Below, piece after piece: positions 1 to 6,523 of a stretch of DNA of 35,069 nucleotides; position 1 is the first letter of the stretch, and the number at the start of each line of letters is the position of its first letter. A model generated the notes under the pieces. That model saw nothing but the letters and a program-made list of their open reading frames with translations. It had not been told where the DNA came from and ran no database searches. A program made the translations under genes and the position numbers. Source of the DNA: an uncultured Erysipelotrichaceae bacterium (GTDB lineage Bacteria > Bacillota_I > Bacilli_A > RF39 > UBA660); the NCBI GenBank assembly GCA_902784095.1, contig CACZTK010000050.1, forward strand, positions 1 to 35,069, in the 5' to 3' direction.

Positions 1-64
1 CCGATACGGTATTGCTACCATTGGATTTTGAGTCCAACGCGTCTACCAATTCCACCACACAGGC
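1..64 (-). tRNA. tRNA-Leu (anticodon CAA), 3' part outside the window
   Basis: Read on the minus strand the gene starts GCCTGTGTGGTGGAATTGG at position 64, the usual start of bacterial tRNA-Leu, with the D-loop GGTAGACGC. The anticodon stem TTGGA/TCCAA encloses the loop CTCAAAA, giving anticodon CAA (reads UUG). A long variable arm (TGGTAGCAATACCGT) follows, as expected of a class II tRNA. The T arm and acceptor 3' strand lie beyond position 1, so the gene is partial here. Confidence 0.93.
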
Positions 65-96
65 ATATATAAATTATATCATAAATTTAAAAAGTA

Positions 97-684
97 TCAA
101 GCCTCACTTGATACTTCTTCTTTATATTTTGAATGATATAAGTCTGTTTCCTCTGTTTTGTCTTCTTGTGTTTCTTCAACAAACTTAGACATATCTGGTA
201 GAGCTTCAATATTTGGAAGACCAAAATAATCTAAAAATTCACTTGTTGTTTCATAAATTATTGGTTTTCCTGGAAGATCACTTCTACCTACTTCTTTTAT
301 AAATCCTTTAGCAACTAATTTTCTAACTAATTGAGCACTTGATACTCCCCTTATTTCATCTACTTTAATTCTTGTTATAGGTTCATTATATGCAATGATT
401 GCCAAAACTTCTAATGCTGCTTGACTAAGGGTATTAGTATTTGGATTTTCTATCAATTTTTGATAATATTCTTTATGTTCAAATTTAGTAGTTAATTTAA
501 ATCTATTACCTAAGAAATCTATTCTTAGTCCTCTATCATCTTCTTCATATCTAGCACGTAAATCCTTTAGTAATTGTTTTGATTCCTCTTCATCTATTTC
601 TAAAACATCCTTTATTTGTTCAAGTGTTAATCCATCTTCTCCTACAACAAATAAAAGACCTTCTAAAATTGCTATATTGTTCAT
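97..684 (-). CDS. scpB: Segregation and condensation protein B
   Basis: ScpB is the winged-helix subunit of the SMC-ScpAB condensin, which organises and segregates the chromosome. The 195-aa product shows the family pattern: an N-terminal MNNIAILEGLLFVVGEDGL, a first winged helix, then LSQAALEVLAIIAYNEPITR and IRGVSSAQLVRKLVAKGFI, and an acidic variable tail. An ATG five codons further upstream is possible, but the RBS GAGGTGAG sits just before the ATG at 684, so that start is chosen. The start overlaps the scpA stop by 4 nt (ATGA), indicating translational coupling. The length is normal for the family and the identification is firm. Confidence 0.96.
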   Translation of the reverse strand: MNNIAILEGLLFVVGEDGLTLEQIKDVLEIDEEESKQLLKDLRARYEEDDRGLRIDFLGNRFKLTTKFEHKEYYQKLIENPNTNTLSQAALEVLAIIAYNEPITRIKVDEIRGVSSAQLVRKLVAKGFIKEVGRSDLPGKPIIYETTSEFLDYFGLPNIEALPDMSKFVEETQEDKTEETDLYHSKYKEEVSSEA

Positions 685-1397
685 TTTCTCACCTCGCATA
701 TTATGTCATCAAATGTTTCATTTTGAGTAATTGTAATTTCTTTGCTTTTAACCATTTCAAGTACTGCTAAAAATGTAGCAACAACATATTCTCTTGAAAA
801 TACTGGAAATAGTTTAAAGAAAGAAATCTTTTTTTCTTTTGTAAGAATTCTTTTAATATCACTTCTTCTAGATGATACAGTTATTTCTTTAGAAGTTACT
901 TTTGTAGCTAATGGTTTTGCTTCTTTTTGTCTTTCTAAAAATTTAGCAAAAGCATCTACTAAATCATCTAATGTTACATCAGAAGTAATAGTTGTTTCTT
1001 CTTCAATATAATTAGATATATCACTAGGAGATTTAGTATATATCTCCATTCTTATTTCTTCTTTTTCTTTTAAAGTTTTTGTTATTTCTTTATATGCATC
1101 ATATTCAAGTAATCTATTTATTAATTCTTCTCTTGGATCTATTTCTTCTTCAGTTTCTTCATTCTTTTCTCTTGGAAGTAATAGTTTAGATTTTATTTCT
1201 ATGAGTTCAGAAGCTAAAACTAAGTATTCACTATCTATTTCTAAATTCATTTTTTCTTGTTGTTTGATATATTCTAAGTATTGTTCAGTTATTTCTTCTA
1301 TTTGAATATCAAATATATCCATTTTATTATTCTTAATCAAATGAAGTAATAAATCAAGTGGACCTTCAAATTCATTGATTCTTAAATCTAGATTCAT
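681..1397 (-). CDS. scpA: Segregation and condensation protein A (kleisin)
   Basis: ScpA is the kleisin that bridges the two SMC heads and binds ScpB. The 238-aa product begins MNLDLRINEFEGPLDLLLHLI, the characteristic kleisin N-terminal motif, followed by MDIFDIQIEEITEQYLEYI and YLVLASELIEIKSKLLLP. The C-terminal winged helix (VATFLAVLEMVKSKEI) contacts the other SMC head. A perfect AGGAGGT lies 6 nt before the ATG at 1397, so the in-frame ATG six codons upstream is rejected. It is first in a two-gene operon with scpB and overlaps it by 4 nt. In Bacillus, scpAB also lies in the chromosome neighbourhood of spoIIA/spoVA, so the context agrees. Confidence 0.96.
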   Translation of the reverse strand: MNLDLRINEFEGPLDLLLHLIKNNKMDIFDIQIEEITEQYLEYIKQQEKMNLEIDSEYLVLASELIEIKSKLLLPREKNEETEEEIDPREELINRLLEYDAYKEITKTLKEKEEIRMEIYTKSPSDISNYIEEETTITSDVTLDDLVDAFAKFLERQKEAKPLATKVTSKEITVSSRRSDIKRILTKEKKISFFKLFPVFSREYVVATFLAVLEMVKSKEITITQNETFDDIICEVRK

Positions 1398-1471
1398 CTT
1401 ATTACCTCCTATCATTTTAAGTATATCATAAAATAAGAAAAAGAAAAAGTTTCAGTATTTTTTTACTTTTA

Positions 1472-1480
1472 TGTTATACT
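1472..1480 (+). promoter_or_regulatory. Extended -10 promoter of the RNHCP gene
   Basis: TGTTATACT is an extended -10 element (TG-n-TATACT). No good -35 is visible. Transcription should begin near 1487, only about 10 nt before the ATG at 1497. Confidence 0.6.
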
Positions 1481-1496
1481 TAAGTTGGTGAATTTT

Positions 1497-1799
1497 ATGA
1501 AAACTTTTAATGAAATTGATGAAAACTTTATATGTGAAAATTGTGGATTCCATGTAGAAAAACTAGGATACTCTTGTCGTGATCATTGTCCTAATTGTTT
1601 ATATTCAAAACATGTTGATATAAATCCAGGGGATAGAGAAAATAAATGCCATGGATTATTAAAACCTATTGGTGTTGAAAAGTTTAAAGATACTTATAAG
1701 ATTATATATGAATGTACAAAATGTAAAAAACAACATAAAAATGTTGTTGCGAAAGACGATAATATTAATGAAATAATAAATTTATCTGTAATAAAATAA
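1497..1799 (+). CDS. RNHCP-domain zinc-binding protein
   Basis: This is a 100-aa protein of the RNHCP family (named for an R-N-H-C-P motif). Visible motifs are ICENCGFHV near residues 12-20, then SCRDHCPNCLYSKHVDINPGDR, then NKCHGLLKPIG, and a C-terminal YECTKCKK. The CxxC pairs and His suggest two zinc-ribbon-like knuckles. The signature reads RDHCP here, with Asp for Asn. The function of the family is not established. A TTG codon four codons upstream is in frame, but GGTG at 1487-1490 is best placed for the ATG at 1497. It is monocistronic, convergent with the spoVA operon, and ends in a shared hairpin. Confidence 0.85.
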   Translation: MKTFNEIDENFICENCGFHVEKLGYSCRDHCPNCLYSKHVDINPGDRENKCHGLLKPIGVEKFKDTYKIIYECTKCKKQHKNVVAKDDNINEIINLSVIK

Positions 1800-1822
1800 A
1801 CTCCTAATTAGGAGTTAATTTT
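1799..1822 (+). terminator. Bidirectional intrinsic terminator, RNHCP gene / spoVA operon
   Basis: AACTCCTAATTAGGAGTT (1799-1816) is a perfect 18-nt palindrome followed by AATTTTTT on the plus strand. In the other direction it is followed by the weaker TATTTTATT. The spoVAE stop codon (1815-1817) and the last base of the RNHCP stop both lie in it. Confidence 0.8.
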
Positions 1823-2165
1823 TTGGTCTAAATATTAGTGCAAAAAAGAAAGAAAATATTATTGCAGATGTAATTCCAGCAGCAGTTAAATCAAACATTC
1901 CACCTATTATTCCCATAATACCCATACTATTTGCTTTAGCAAGTGCTCCGTGTACTAAGGAATGTCCGAAACTTGTAATTGGGACTAATGCCCCTCCTCC
2001 AACTTTAACAATTATTTTATCATATAAACTAAAAGAATCTAAGAATGCTCCTATTACTACTAACATACTAGTAATATGTCCAGGAGTTAATTTTGTATTA
2101 TCTAGAATAATTTGTGATATTAGGCAAATAAAACCACAAAAGATAAAAGAATTAAATAATAACAT
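1815..2165 (-). CDS. spoVAE: Stage V sporulation protein AE (SpoVAEb type)
   Basis: This is a small membrane component of the SpoVA channel, which moves Ca-dipicolinic acid into the forespore and releases it at germination. At 116 aa it matches the short SpoVAEb form. It has about four hydrophobic segments, with the family motif TPGHITSMLVVIGAFLDSF and the loop VGGGALVPITSFGHSLVHGA. SpoVAC carries the related stretch LIPITGFAHSMTSA, showing the two are homologous. The RBS is GGAGGTGG. The start shares one base with the spoVAD stop (TAATG), and it is the last gene of spoVAC-AD-AE. Confidence 0.93.
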   Translation of the reverse strand: MLLFNSFIFCGFICLISQIILDNTKLTPGHITSMLVVIGAFLDSFSLYDKIIVKVGGGALVPITSFGHSLVHGALAKANSMGIMGIIGGMFDLTAAGITSAIIFSFFFALIFRPKN

Positions 2166-3157
2166 TATACCACCTCCAAACTAACTGCATGAGCAATACT
2201 TAAAATATTTTGTCCCTGAAATAATGTAGTTGGTGAATACATAGCACCTGTTGGAATTAATAATACTTTCTTTATTTCTTTTGATTTTAGTTTTTTATAA
2301 ATATAACCATAATTAACTAAAGCACTACATACAGGTCCACTTGCTCCTGCTAAACACTCTTCTTGTTTATCTAAATCATAAAGCATTACTCCACAATCAT
2401 TATAGTTTTTAGAAATATCAATTTTATATTCTTCATTTAAAAATTCTGTTAATATATTTTTTCCATATTTTCCTAAATCTCCAGTTAATATTAGATCATA
2501 ATATTCTGGTTTTCTTTTTAAATCTTTTAAATGTTTAGCAATAGTATAAGCAGCAGCACCACTCATAGCTCCGCCCATATTATTTGGATCTTTTTGATTA
2601 TAATCAATTAGTTTTCCTATTGTTACAGATTCAATTTTTATATCTGTTTTTTTATTTGTTAGTAAGCAAGTTGCAGCACCTGTTGCAGTAAAAGTTGCTA
2701 ACCTAGGTTTTGGTGCTCCATACTCTGTAGGATTTCTAAATTGTTTTTCACTTACCATATTATGAGATGATGTAACACATAAAGCATTAGTAATTTTTTT
2801 ACTATCTATTAAGTTTGCAGCAATAATTAATTCTTCTGCACTTGTTGCACAAGCATCATATACTCCAAAAAATGATTTACCTATATTCTTAGAACCAAAA
2901 GTAGTTGATGTTATTTGATTTGATAAATCTCCAGCTAAAACTAAGTCTATATCCTCATCATTTAATTTTGTCTTATTTAAAATTATATCTATTGCTTCTT
3001 CTACTAGTTTTTGTTCTGCTAATTCCCAAGAGTCAGTACCAAAGTATAAATCTTTATGTTTCTTATCAAAGTATTTTCCTAAAGGTCCATCTTTTTCATA
3101 AGGCCCTACTACAGTTGATGTATCTTCTATATAAACATCCTTACATTTAAATGTCAT
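2165..3157 (-). CDS. spoVAD: Stage V sporulation protein AD (dipicolinate-binding, thiolase fold)
   Basis: SpoVAD is the soluble SpoVA subunit that binds dipicolinic acid on the forespore inner membrane. It has a thiolase/KAS III-like fold. Seen here in 330 aa are the motif FGVYDACATSAEELIIAANL around residues 97-116, where thiolases carry the nucleophilic Cys, a central SSHNMVSEKQFRNPTEYGAP, and a C-terminal IPTGAMYSPTTLFQGQNI. The length is typical. The RBS is AGGAGGAGC. It overlaps the spoVAC stop by 4 nt (ATGA) and touches the spoVAE start, so the three genes are tightly coupled. Confidence 0.96.
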   Translation of the reverse strand: MTFKCKDVYIEDTSTVVGPYEKDGPLGKYFDKKHKDLYFGTDSWELAEQKLVEEAIDIILNKTKLNDEDIDLVLAGDLSNQITSTTFGSKNIGKSFFGVYDACATSAEELIIAANLIDSKKITNALCVTSSHNMVSEKQFRNPTEYGAPKPRLATFTATGAATCLLTNKKTDIKIESVTIGKLIDYNQKDPNNMGGAMSGAAAYTIAKHLKDLKRKPEYYDLILTGDLGKYGKNILTEFLNEEYKIDISKNYNDCGVMLYDLDKQEECLAGASGPVCSALVNYGYIYKKLKSKEIKKVLLIPTGAMYSPTTLFQGQNILSIAHAVSLEVV

Positions 3158-3597
3158 ATTGCTCCTCCTATTAAATATCTAATAAGTCCAAATACCCAAG
3201 CTGATATTACTCCATACAAAATTACAGAACCAGCAAGGCGAAACATATTAGAACCAAATCCACTAATTGGTCCTTCTTTTTTATAATCTAAAATTGCACT
3301 TGTCATTGAATGAGCAAATCCTGTAATAGGTATTAATAAACCACATTTAAATTTAGTAACTAATTTATCAAAGAAACCTAATGCAGTTGAAAGCGATGCT
3401 ACAAAGATTAAAATAACTATCATATAAGTTGAAGCTTCTGTTCTAGATATCTTAAAGTAATAGCATAATCCTTCTATTATGGCTTCTCCTATTAAACCAA
3501 CTAATCCTCCTATCACAAAAGCAATAATAGCATTACTTACTCTTGTTTCTTCTGCTTGATTATTATTAACTATCTTTTCATAAGTATTATTTTTCAT
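3154..3597 (-). CDS. spoVAC: Stage V sporulation protein AC
   Basis: SpoVAC is a membrane subunit of the SpoVA dipicolinate channel and acts as a mechanosensitive channel in B. subtilis. The product has 148 aa and about four hydrophobic helices (AFVIGGLVGLIGEAII, MIVILIFVASLSTALGF), with the SpoVA loop CGLLIPITGFAHSMTSAILDY. GGTGA lies 5 nt before the ATG at 3597; an ATG four codons upstream has no RBS. It is the first gene of a three-gene operon. A sigma-G-type promoter precedes it, and a terminator separates it from the sigma gene, so the operon can be expressed independently in the forespore. SpoVAA and SpoVAB are missing, as in many spore formers outside Bacillus. Confidence 0.94.
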   Translation of the reverse strand: MKNNTYEKIVNNNQAEETRVSNAIIAFVIGGLVGLIGEAIIEGLCYYFKISRTEASTYMIVILIFVASLSTALGFFDKLVTKFKCGLLIPITGFAHSMTSAILDYKKEGPISGFGSNMFRLAGSVILYGVISAWVFGLIRYLIGGAI

Positions 3598-3612
3598 TTT
3601 ATTCACCATTAT

Positions 3613-3641
3613 TAATATGATATTTATATTTTCTTTTATAC
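3613..3641 (-). promoter_or_regulatory. Forespore (sigma-G/F-type) promoter of spoVAC-AD-AE
   Basis: On the minus strand GTATA (3641-3637), a 17-nt spacer and CATATTA (3619-3613) match the sigma-G consensus GHATR-N17/18-CATnnTA. The spoVA operon is a known sigma-G target in B. subtilis, so motif and context agree. The predicted start lies only about 9 nt before the spoVAC ATG. Confidence 0.78.
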
Positions 3642-3655
3642 ATTTTTTATTTCAT

Positions 3656-3683
3656 ATAAAAAACATCTGATGATTCAGATGTT
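3656..3683 (-). terminator. Intrinsic terminator of spoIIAA-sigma operon
   Basis: The arms ACATCTGA/TCAGATGT (3663-3670 and 3675-3682) enclose a 4-nt loop and are followed on the minus strand by six T. The sigma-gene stop codon (3682-3684) lies in the 5' arm. It separates the early sporulation unit from the spoVA unit. Confidence 0.9.
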
Positions 3684-4320
3684 ATAATCTAGTTTTTAAT
3701 CTTTTTAATATCTTTGCTTCTTTTCTTGATACCTGTACTTGGCTTATTCCTAATTCCTTTGATGTTTCAGATTGAGTCATATCATAATAATATCTAGAAT
3801 ATATGATTTTCTTATCTTCTTCATCTAATTTTTCAATTTCATCTTTCAAGTCTAATAAACTTTCTTTCATTCCAGCTTCTTCTACTTGAATAGAATTATA
3901 TAAATTATCTTGGCAATCAATAGTATAATCTAAACTTTTTACGCTTGTAGTTATTCTTTCTATTTCATCTAACTTTTCTTCATCTATTTCTAATACTAAT
4001 GATATTTCTACATTAGTAGGTTCTCTTTGTAATTTTTGTCTTAAATAATCTCTTGTTTTTTCAATATTAGATTTTAATTTAAGAACTTCTCTACCTACTT
4101 TTAAATTTGTATTTTCTCTAATATACTTAGTGACTTCTCCTAAAATATATTTATAAGCATATGTAGAAAATTTAATTCCTAGACTAGGATCAAATCTTTT
4201 AGAAGCATCCAATAATCCAATCATTCCAGCTTGATATAAGTCTTCTCTATCATGAAATGATGAATATTTATTTACAATACTATGTACTAGATTTTCATTT
4301 TCTATTACTAAATCTAATAT
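3682..4320 (-). CDS. sigF: Sporulation sigma factor, SigF/SigG type, with a non-canonical start
   Basis: This is a forespore RNA polymerase sigma factor of about 212 aa. Region 2 includes DREDLYQAGMIGLLDASKRF and FSTYAYKYILGEV. Region 3 follows (VGREVLKLKSNIEK, REPTNVEISLVLEIDEEKL). Region 4 ends in GISQVQVSRKEAKILKRL, a signature of sporulation sigmas (GISQVQVSR). The position after spoIIAA and before spoVA matches sigF. The first ATG in frame (4224) would remove region 2.1 and most of 2.2. Homologous sequence (VIENENLVHSIVNKYSSFHD) continues upstream to a stop at 4335-4333 with no ATG, GTG, TTG or CTG. AAGGA (4334-4330) stands 9 nt before an ATA at 4320, so I place the start there. An ATT start or a sequencing error is also possible. 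The stop lies in the terminator. Confidence 0.82.
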   Translation of the reverse strand: MLDLVIENENLVHSIVNKYSSFHDREDLYQAGMIGLLDASKRFDPSLGIKFSTYAYKYILGEVTKYIRENTNLKVGREVLKLKSNIEKTRDYLRQKLQREPTNVEISLVLEIDEEKLDEIERITTSVKSLDYTIDCQDNLYNSIQVEEAGMKESLLDLKDEIEKLDEEDKKIIYSRYYYDMTQSETSKELGISQVQVSRKEAKILKRLKTRL

Positions 4321-4324
4321 ATTA

Positions 4325-4663
4325 TTACATCCTTAAATACTCAAATGCTTCTTTACCATAATTAACATAGAATAATCGATCCTTAGTATAACCTATTTGT
4401 TTTCTATATAGTTCTTTCATACCACACATCACAACCTTTCCGCAGTTTAGAAATATTTCTACAAGTTTAGTTTGAATTTTTAAAAATATACTTTCATCAG
4501 AAAAATCTACATTAGTAAAATCTATTACAAAATTAGATATTCCCTGCTTATATAAAAGATAATTTATTTCTTCTCCTAAGGCATTAAATGTCTTGGTAGT
4601 TAGTCCTCCTTTTAAATTCATAAATAGAATTCCTCTTTCCACATTTTCATTAATTTCTAACAT
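4325..4663 (-). CDS. spoIIAA: SpoIIAA-like anti-sigma factor antagonist (STAS domain)
   Basis: SpoIIAA binds the anti-sigma kinase SpoIIAB and so frees sigma-F. The 112-aa product has the STAS pattern and length of SpoIIAA. The phosphorylation site region, FMDSSGLG in Bacillus with Ser58 as the target, reads FSDESIFL here. Asp56 and Ser58 align by position, but the following Gly-Leu-Gly is lost and residue 57 is Glu. The RBS GAGGTGAT is strong. Two Spo0A boxes precede the gene. The next gene is the sigma factor itself, four bases away, so spoIIAB is absent from its usual place. Whether a distant SpoIIAB exists cannot be seen. The STAS assignment is firm; the SpoIIAA role rests on context. Confidence 0.83.
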   Translation of the reverse strand: MLEINENVERGILFMNLKGGLTTKTFNALGEEINYLLYKQGISNFVIDFTNVDFSDESIFLKIQTKLVEIFLNCGKVVMCGMKELYRKQIGYTKDRLFYVNYGKEAFEYLRM

Positions 4664-4684
4664 ATTATCACCTCAGTTAAATTA

Positions 4685-4749
4685 ATTATAAACTTTTATT
4701 TTCTTTTATGTTGTAATTCGACAAAACCTTACAAAAATTTCATTCGACA
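4685..4749 (-). promoter_or_regulatory. spoIIA promoter with two Spo0A boxes
   Basis: Two copies of TTTGTCGAAT lie on the minus strand, with cores TGTCGAA at 4749-4743 and 4723-4717. This equals the Spo0A box consensus (TGTCGAA), in the same orientation and with centres 26 bp apart. A -10 TATAAT lies at 4690-4685 with no recognisable -35. That is typical of Spo0A-activated sigma-A promoters, where the activator sits over or next to the -35 region. In B. subtilis the spoIIA operon is itself Spo0A-dependent, though through sigma-H. Confidence 0.82.
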
Positions 4750-4775
4750 AAAAAGAAAGAATTTCTTCTTTCTTT
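4749..4775 (-). terminator. Intrinsic terminator of the lipid kinase / membrane protein operon
   Basis: A 10-bp stem AAAGAAAGAA/TTCTTTCTTT (4752-4761 and 4766-4775) has a 4-nt loop and is followed on the minus strand by TTTTTTG. The T-run merges into the distal Spo0A box of the spoIIA promoter. Confidence 0.82.
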
Positions 4776-4795
4776 AATATTATACGTTTATATAA

Positions 4796-5557
4796 TTAAT
4801 TATCTCTAAGTTTTGGAAAAAATATTTCTAAAAATTTATATCCTTCTCTATTCTTAACATAAAAATATCCTAATGTAGAAAATACTAAAGCACCAATAAA
4901 ATTAACGAATAAATCTTTTATGGTATCGATTAAACCTATATCTAAATATCCATTAATTATAGTAACTTGATTTTTATCACTATATATTTTTATGGTTGTA
5001 ATATTATTTAATCTTTCTTTTTCTCCATTTTTACCTAGTTTTTCAGATATAACATTATAAACTATTCTATCTTTTTGACAATCAGTACCTAAATGCGTAT
5101 CTAAGAAAAATTCACCAAACTCCCATAATACTCCTATTGTCATAGAAAAGCATAGTGCAAATAAAGAAACAAAAAACGGAGATAAATTCATATCAAATAC
5201 TTTTCTTCTATTTAATATATCAATAAGAGAAAAACCTATTGCGCCCATAATAAATCCATTTAAAGTATGTAATATTGTATCCCAATGAGCAAATATTCCA
5301 TAAAAGTTTTGGATTTCACCTAGTATTTCTGCTGCAAATATAAAAAGATAAGTTATTACTTCTAATGTAGATGGAAGTTTTATTTTTAATGCTTTATCTA
5401 AAAATGTTGGAATTGTAAATAATAATAAAGTTATAAAGCATAATAAAACATTATACAAGTTACCTCGTATTATTTGTCCTATCATACATATTATTACTAA
5501 TAATCTTAAAACAAGATAAATAGTAATACGAAATTTTTTCTTACTCTTCTTTTTCAA
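4796..5557 (-). CDS. Integral membrane protein, DUF2238/YjdF-like
   Basis: This 253-aa membrane protein has about six hydrophobic segments (roughly residues 10-30, 35-52, 65-83, 95-113, 125-146 and 213-235). The stretch WDTILHTLNGFIMGAIGFSL and the later VLWEFGEFFLD resemble the DUF2238/YjdF family of uncharacterised membrane proteins. The charged loop between the last two helices (about residues 155-210) is probably outside the membrane. The start is TTG at 5557: AAGGAGAT lies 6 nt before it and it directly follows the stop of the lipid-kinase gene. It forms a two-gene operon with that kinase, which suggests a lipid or envelope role, but that is inference. The family assignment is moderate. 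Confidence 0.6.
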   Translation of the reverse strand: MKKKSKKKFRITIYLVLRLLVIICMIGQIIRGNLYNVLLCFITLLLFTIPTFLDKALKIKLPSTLEVITYLFIFAAEILGEIQNFYGIFAHWDTILHTLNGFIMGAIGFSLIDILNRRKVFDMNLSPFFVSLFALCFSMTIGVLWEFGEFFLDTHLGTDCQKDRIVYNVISEKLGKNGEKERLNNITTIKIYSDKNQVTIINGYLDIGLIDTIKDLFVNFIGALVFSTLGYFYVKNREGYKFLEIFFPKLRDN

Positions 5558-6487
5558 TTACTTATCTCCTTGTTCTTCAAATAATTTAACTACATTTTCT
5601 TTTGGTAATAACATTGTTGTATCTTGACTAACATTAAAAACAAATTTATTTGTTGTAATAGGATATTCTTCTCCATCTACACACCAAGATACTTTTGGTT
5701 TTTTATCAAATTCTATTTCTATATTATTAGTTCTATAATAAGTTATTTCTGGAACATCTTTTGCATCCATATTATTTAAAAGTATAAAGAATTTAATCAT
5801 TTCTGCTTTAGTTTTTACTTTACAAAATGCTACTTCAAACATATTATCATCTAATTTAACATCATAATAAACATCATTTAAACCTGCTACTCGTGAAGTA
5901 TTTGTAATAAAGAAAAATGAATAATTTCCTTCATATGTTACACCATCTATAGTATATTTTATATTATAAGAATGAATCTTATTCTTCAATTGTTTTAATC
6001 CGTATATGATATAGGCAATTTTTCCAAGTCTTTTTTTTAGTTTTCTAGGAGTATTATATGCCATATCTATATAATCGCCTAAACATGCTACATAAACAAA
6101 AGGATTATTATTGATATAACAAACATCAACTTTTTTTTCTACACCCTTAAGAAGTTTTTCTAAGTTCTTTAAAGTATTACCAGTTAATCCATACATAGTT
6201 CCAACATCATTTGTTGTTCCCATTGGAAGATTAGCAATAACTAATTTTTCTTTTCTTTTTAAATTACCTTCAACTACTTCATGTAAAGTACCATCTCCAC
6301 CGGCACTTATTACTAAATCTACTTTTTCTAAGTTTTCCATAATCTTAGAAGCATCATTTTTTTTAGTTGTATATACTATTTCTGTATCATAATCATATTT
6401 TCTTAAAATATCATAAAGTGGTTGCACAGATTTTTTTTGTCTATCCCTACCACTTGCTGGATTATAAATTACAACACACTTTCTCAT
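5558..6487 (-). CDS. Diacylglycerol kinase / YegS-type lipid kinase
   Basis: This 309-aa enzyme of the DAGK catalytic-domain family (DgkB/YegS/BmrU) phosphorylates diacylglycerol or a related lipid with ATP at the cytoplasmic membrane. Visible motifs are the N-terminal VVIYNPASGR, the ATP-binding SAGGDGTLHEVVEG around residues 80-94, MGTTNDVG, and the C-terminal WCVDGEEYP. The length is typical. The RBS is GGGGTGA. An extended -10 (TGATATAAT) at about 6518-6510 lies in the 3' end of the upstream gene region. It is first in an operon with the DUF2238-like membrane protein. The exact lipid substrate cannot be told from sequence. Confidence 0.9.
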   Translation of the reverse strand: MRKCVVIYNPASGRDRQKKSVQPLYDILRKYDYDTEIVYTTKKNDASKIMENLEKVDLVISAGGDGTLHEVVEGNLKRKEKLVIANLPMGTTNDVGTMYGLTGNTLKNLEKLLKGVEKKVDVCYINNNPFVYVACLGDYIDMAYNTPRKLKKRLGKIAYIIYGLKQLKNKIHSYNIKYTIDGVTYEGNYSFFFITNTSRVAGLNDVYYDVKLDDNMFEVAFCKVKTKAEMIKFFILLNNMDAKDVPEITYYRTNNIEIEFDKKPKVSWCVDGEEYPITTNKFVFNVSQDTTMLLPKENVVKLFEEQGDK

Positions 6488-6509
6488 ATTTTCACCCCAA
6501 TATACTTTT

Positions 6510-6518
6510 ATTATATCA
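6510..6518 (-). promoter_or_regulatory. Extended -10 promoter of the lipid-kinase operon
   Basis: TGATATAAT on the minus strand gives TG-n-TATAAT, with the predicted start near 6503, about 16 nt before the ATG at 6487. The -35 (TTAAAA at 6538-6533) is weak and lies inside the end of the preceding flavoprotein gene. Confidence 0.55.
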
Positions 6519-6523
6519 CATTT

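Noticed and set aside
4318-4332. Programmed +1 frameshift joining spoIIAA to the sigma gene
   Set aside because: The P-site tRNA-Met would have to re-pair from AUG to UGU, which is poor, and no prfB-like slippery codon is present. A non-standard start or a sequence error is simpler.
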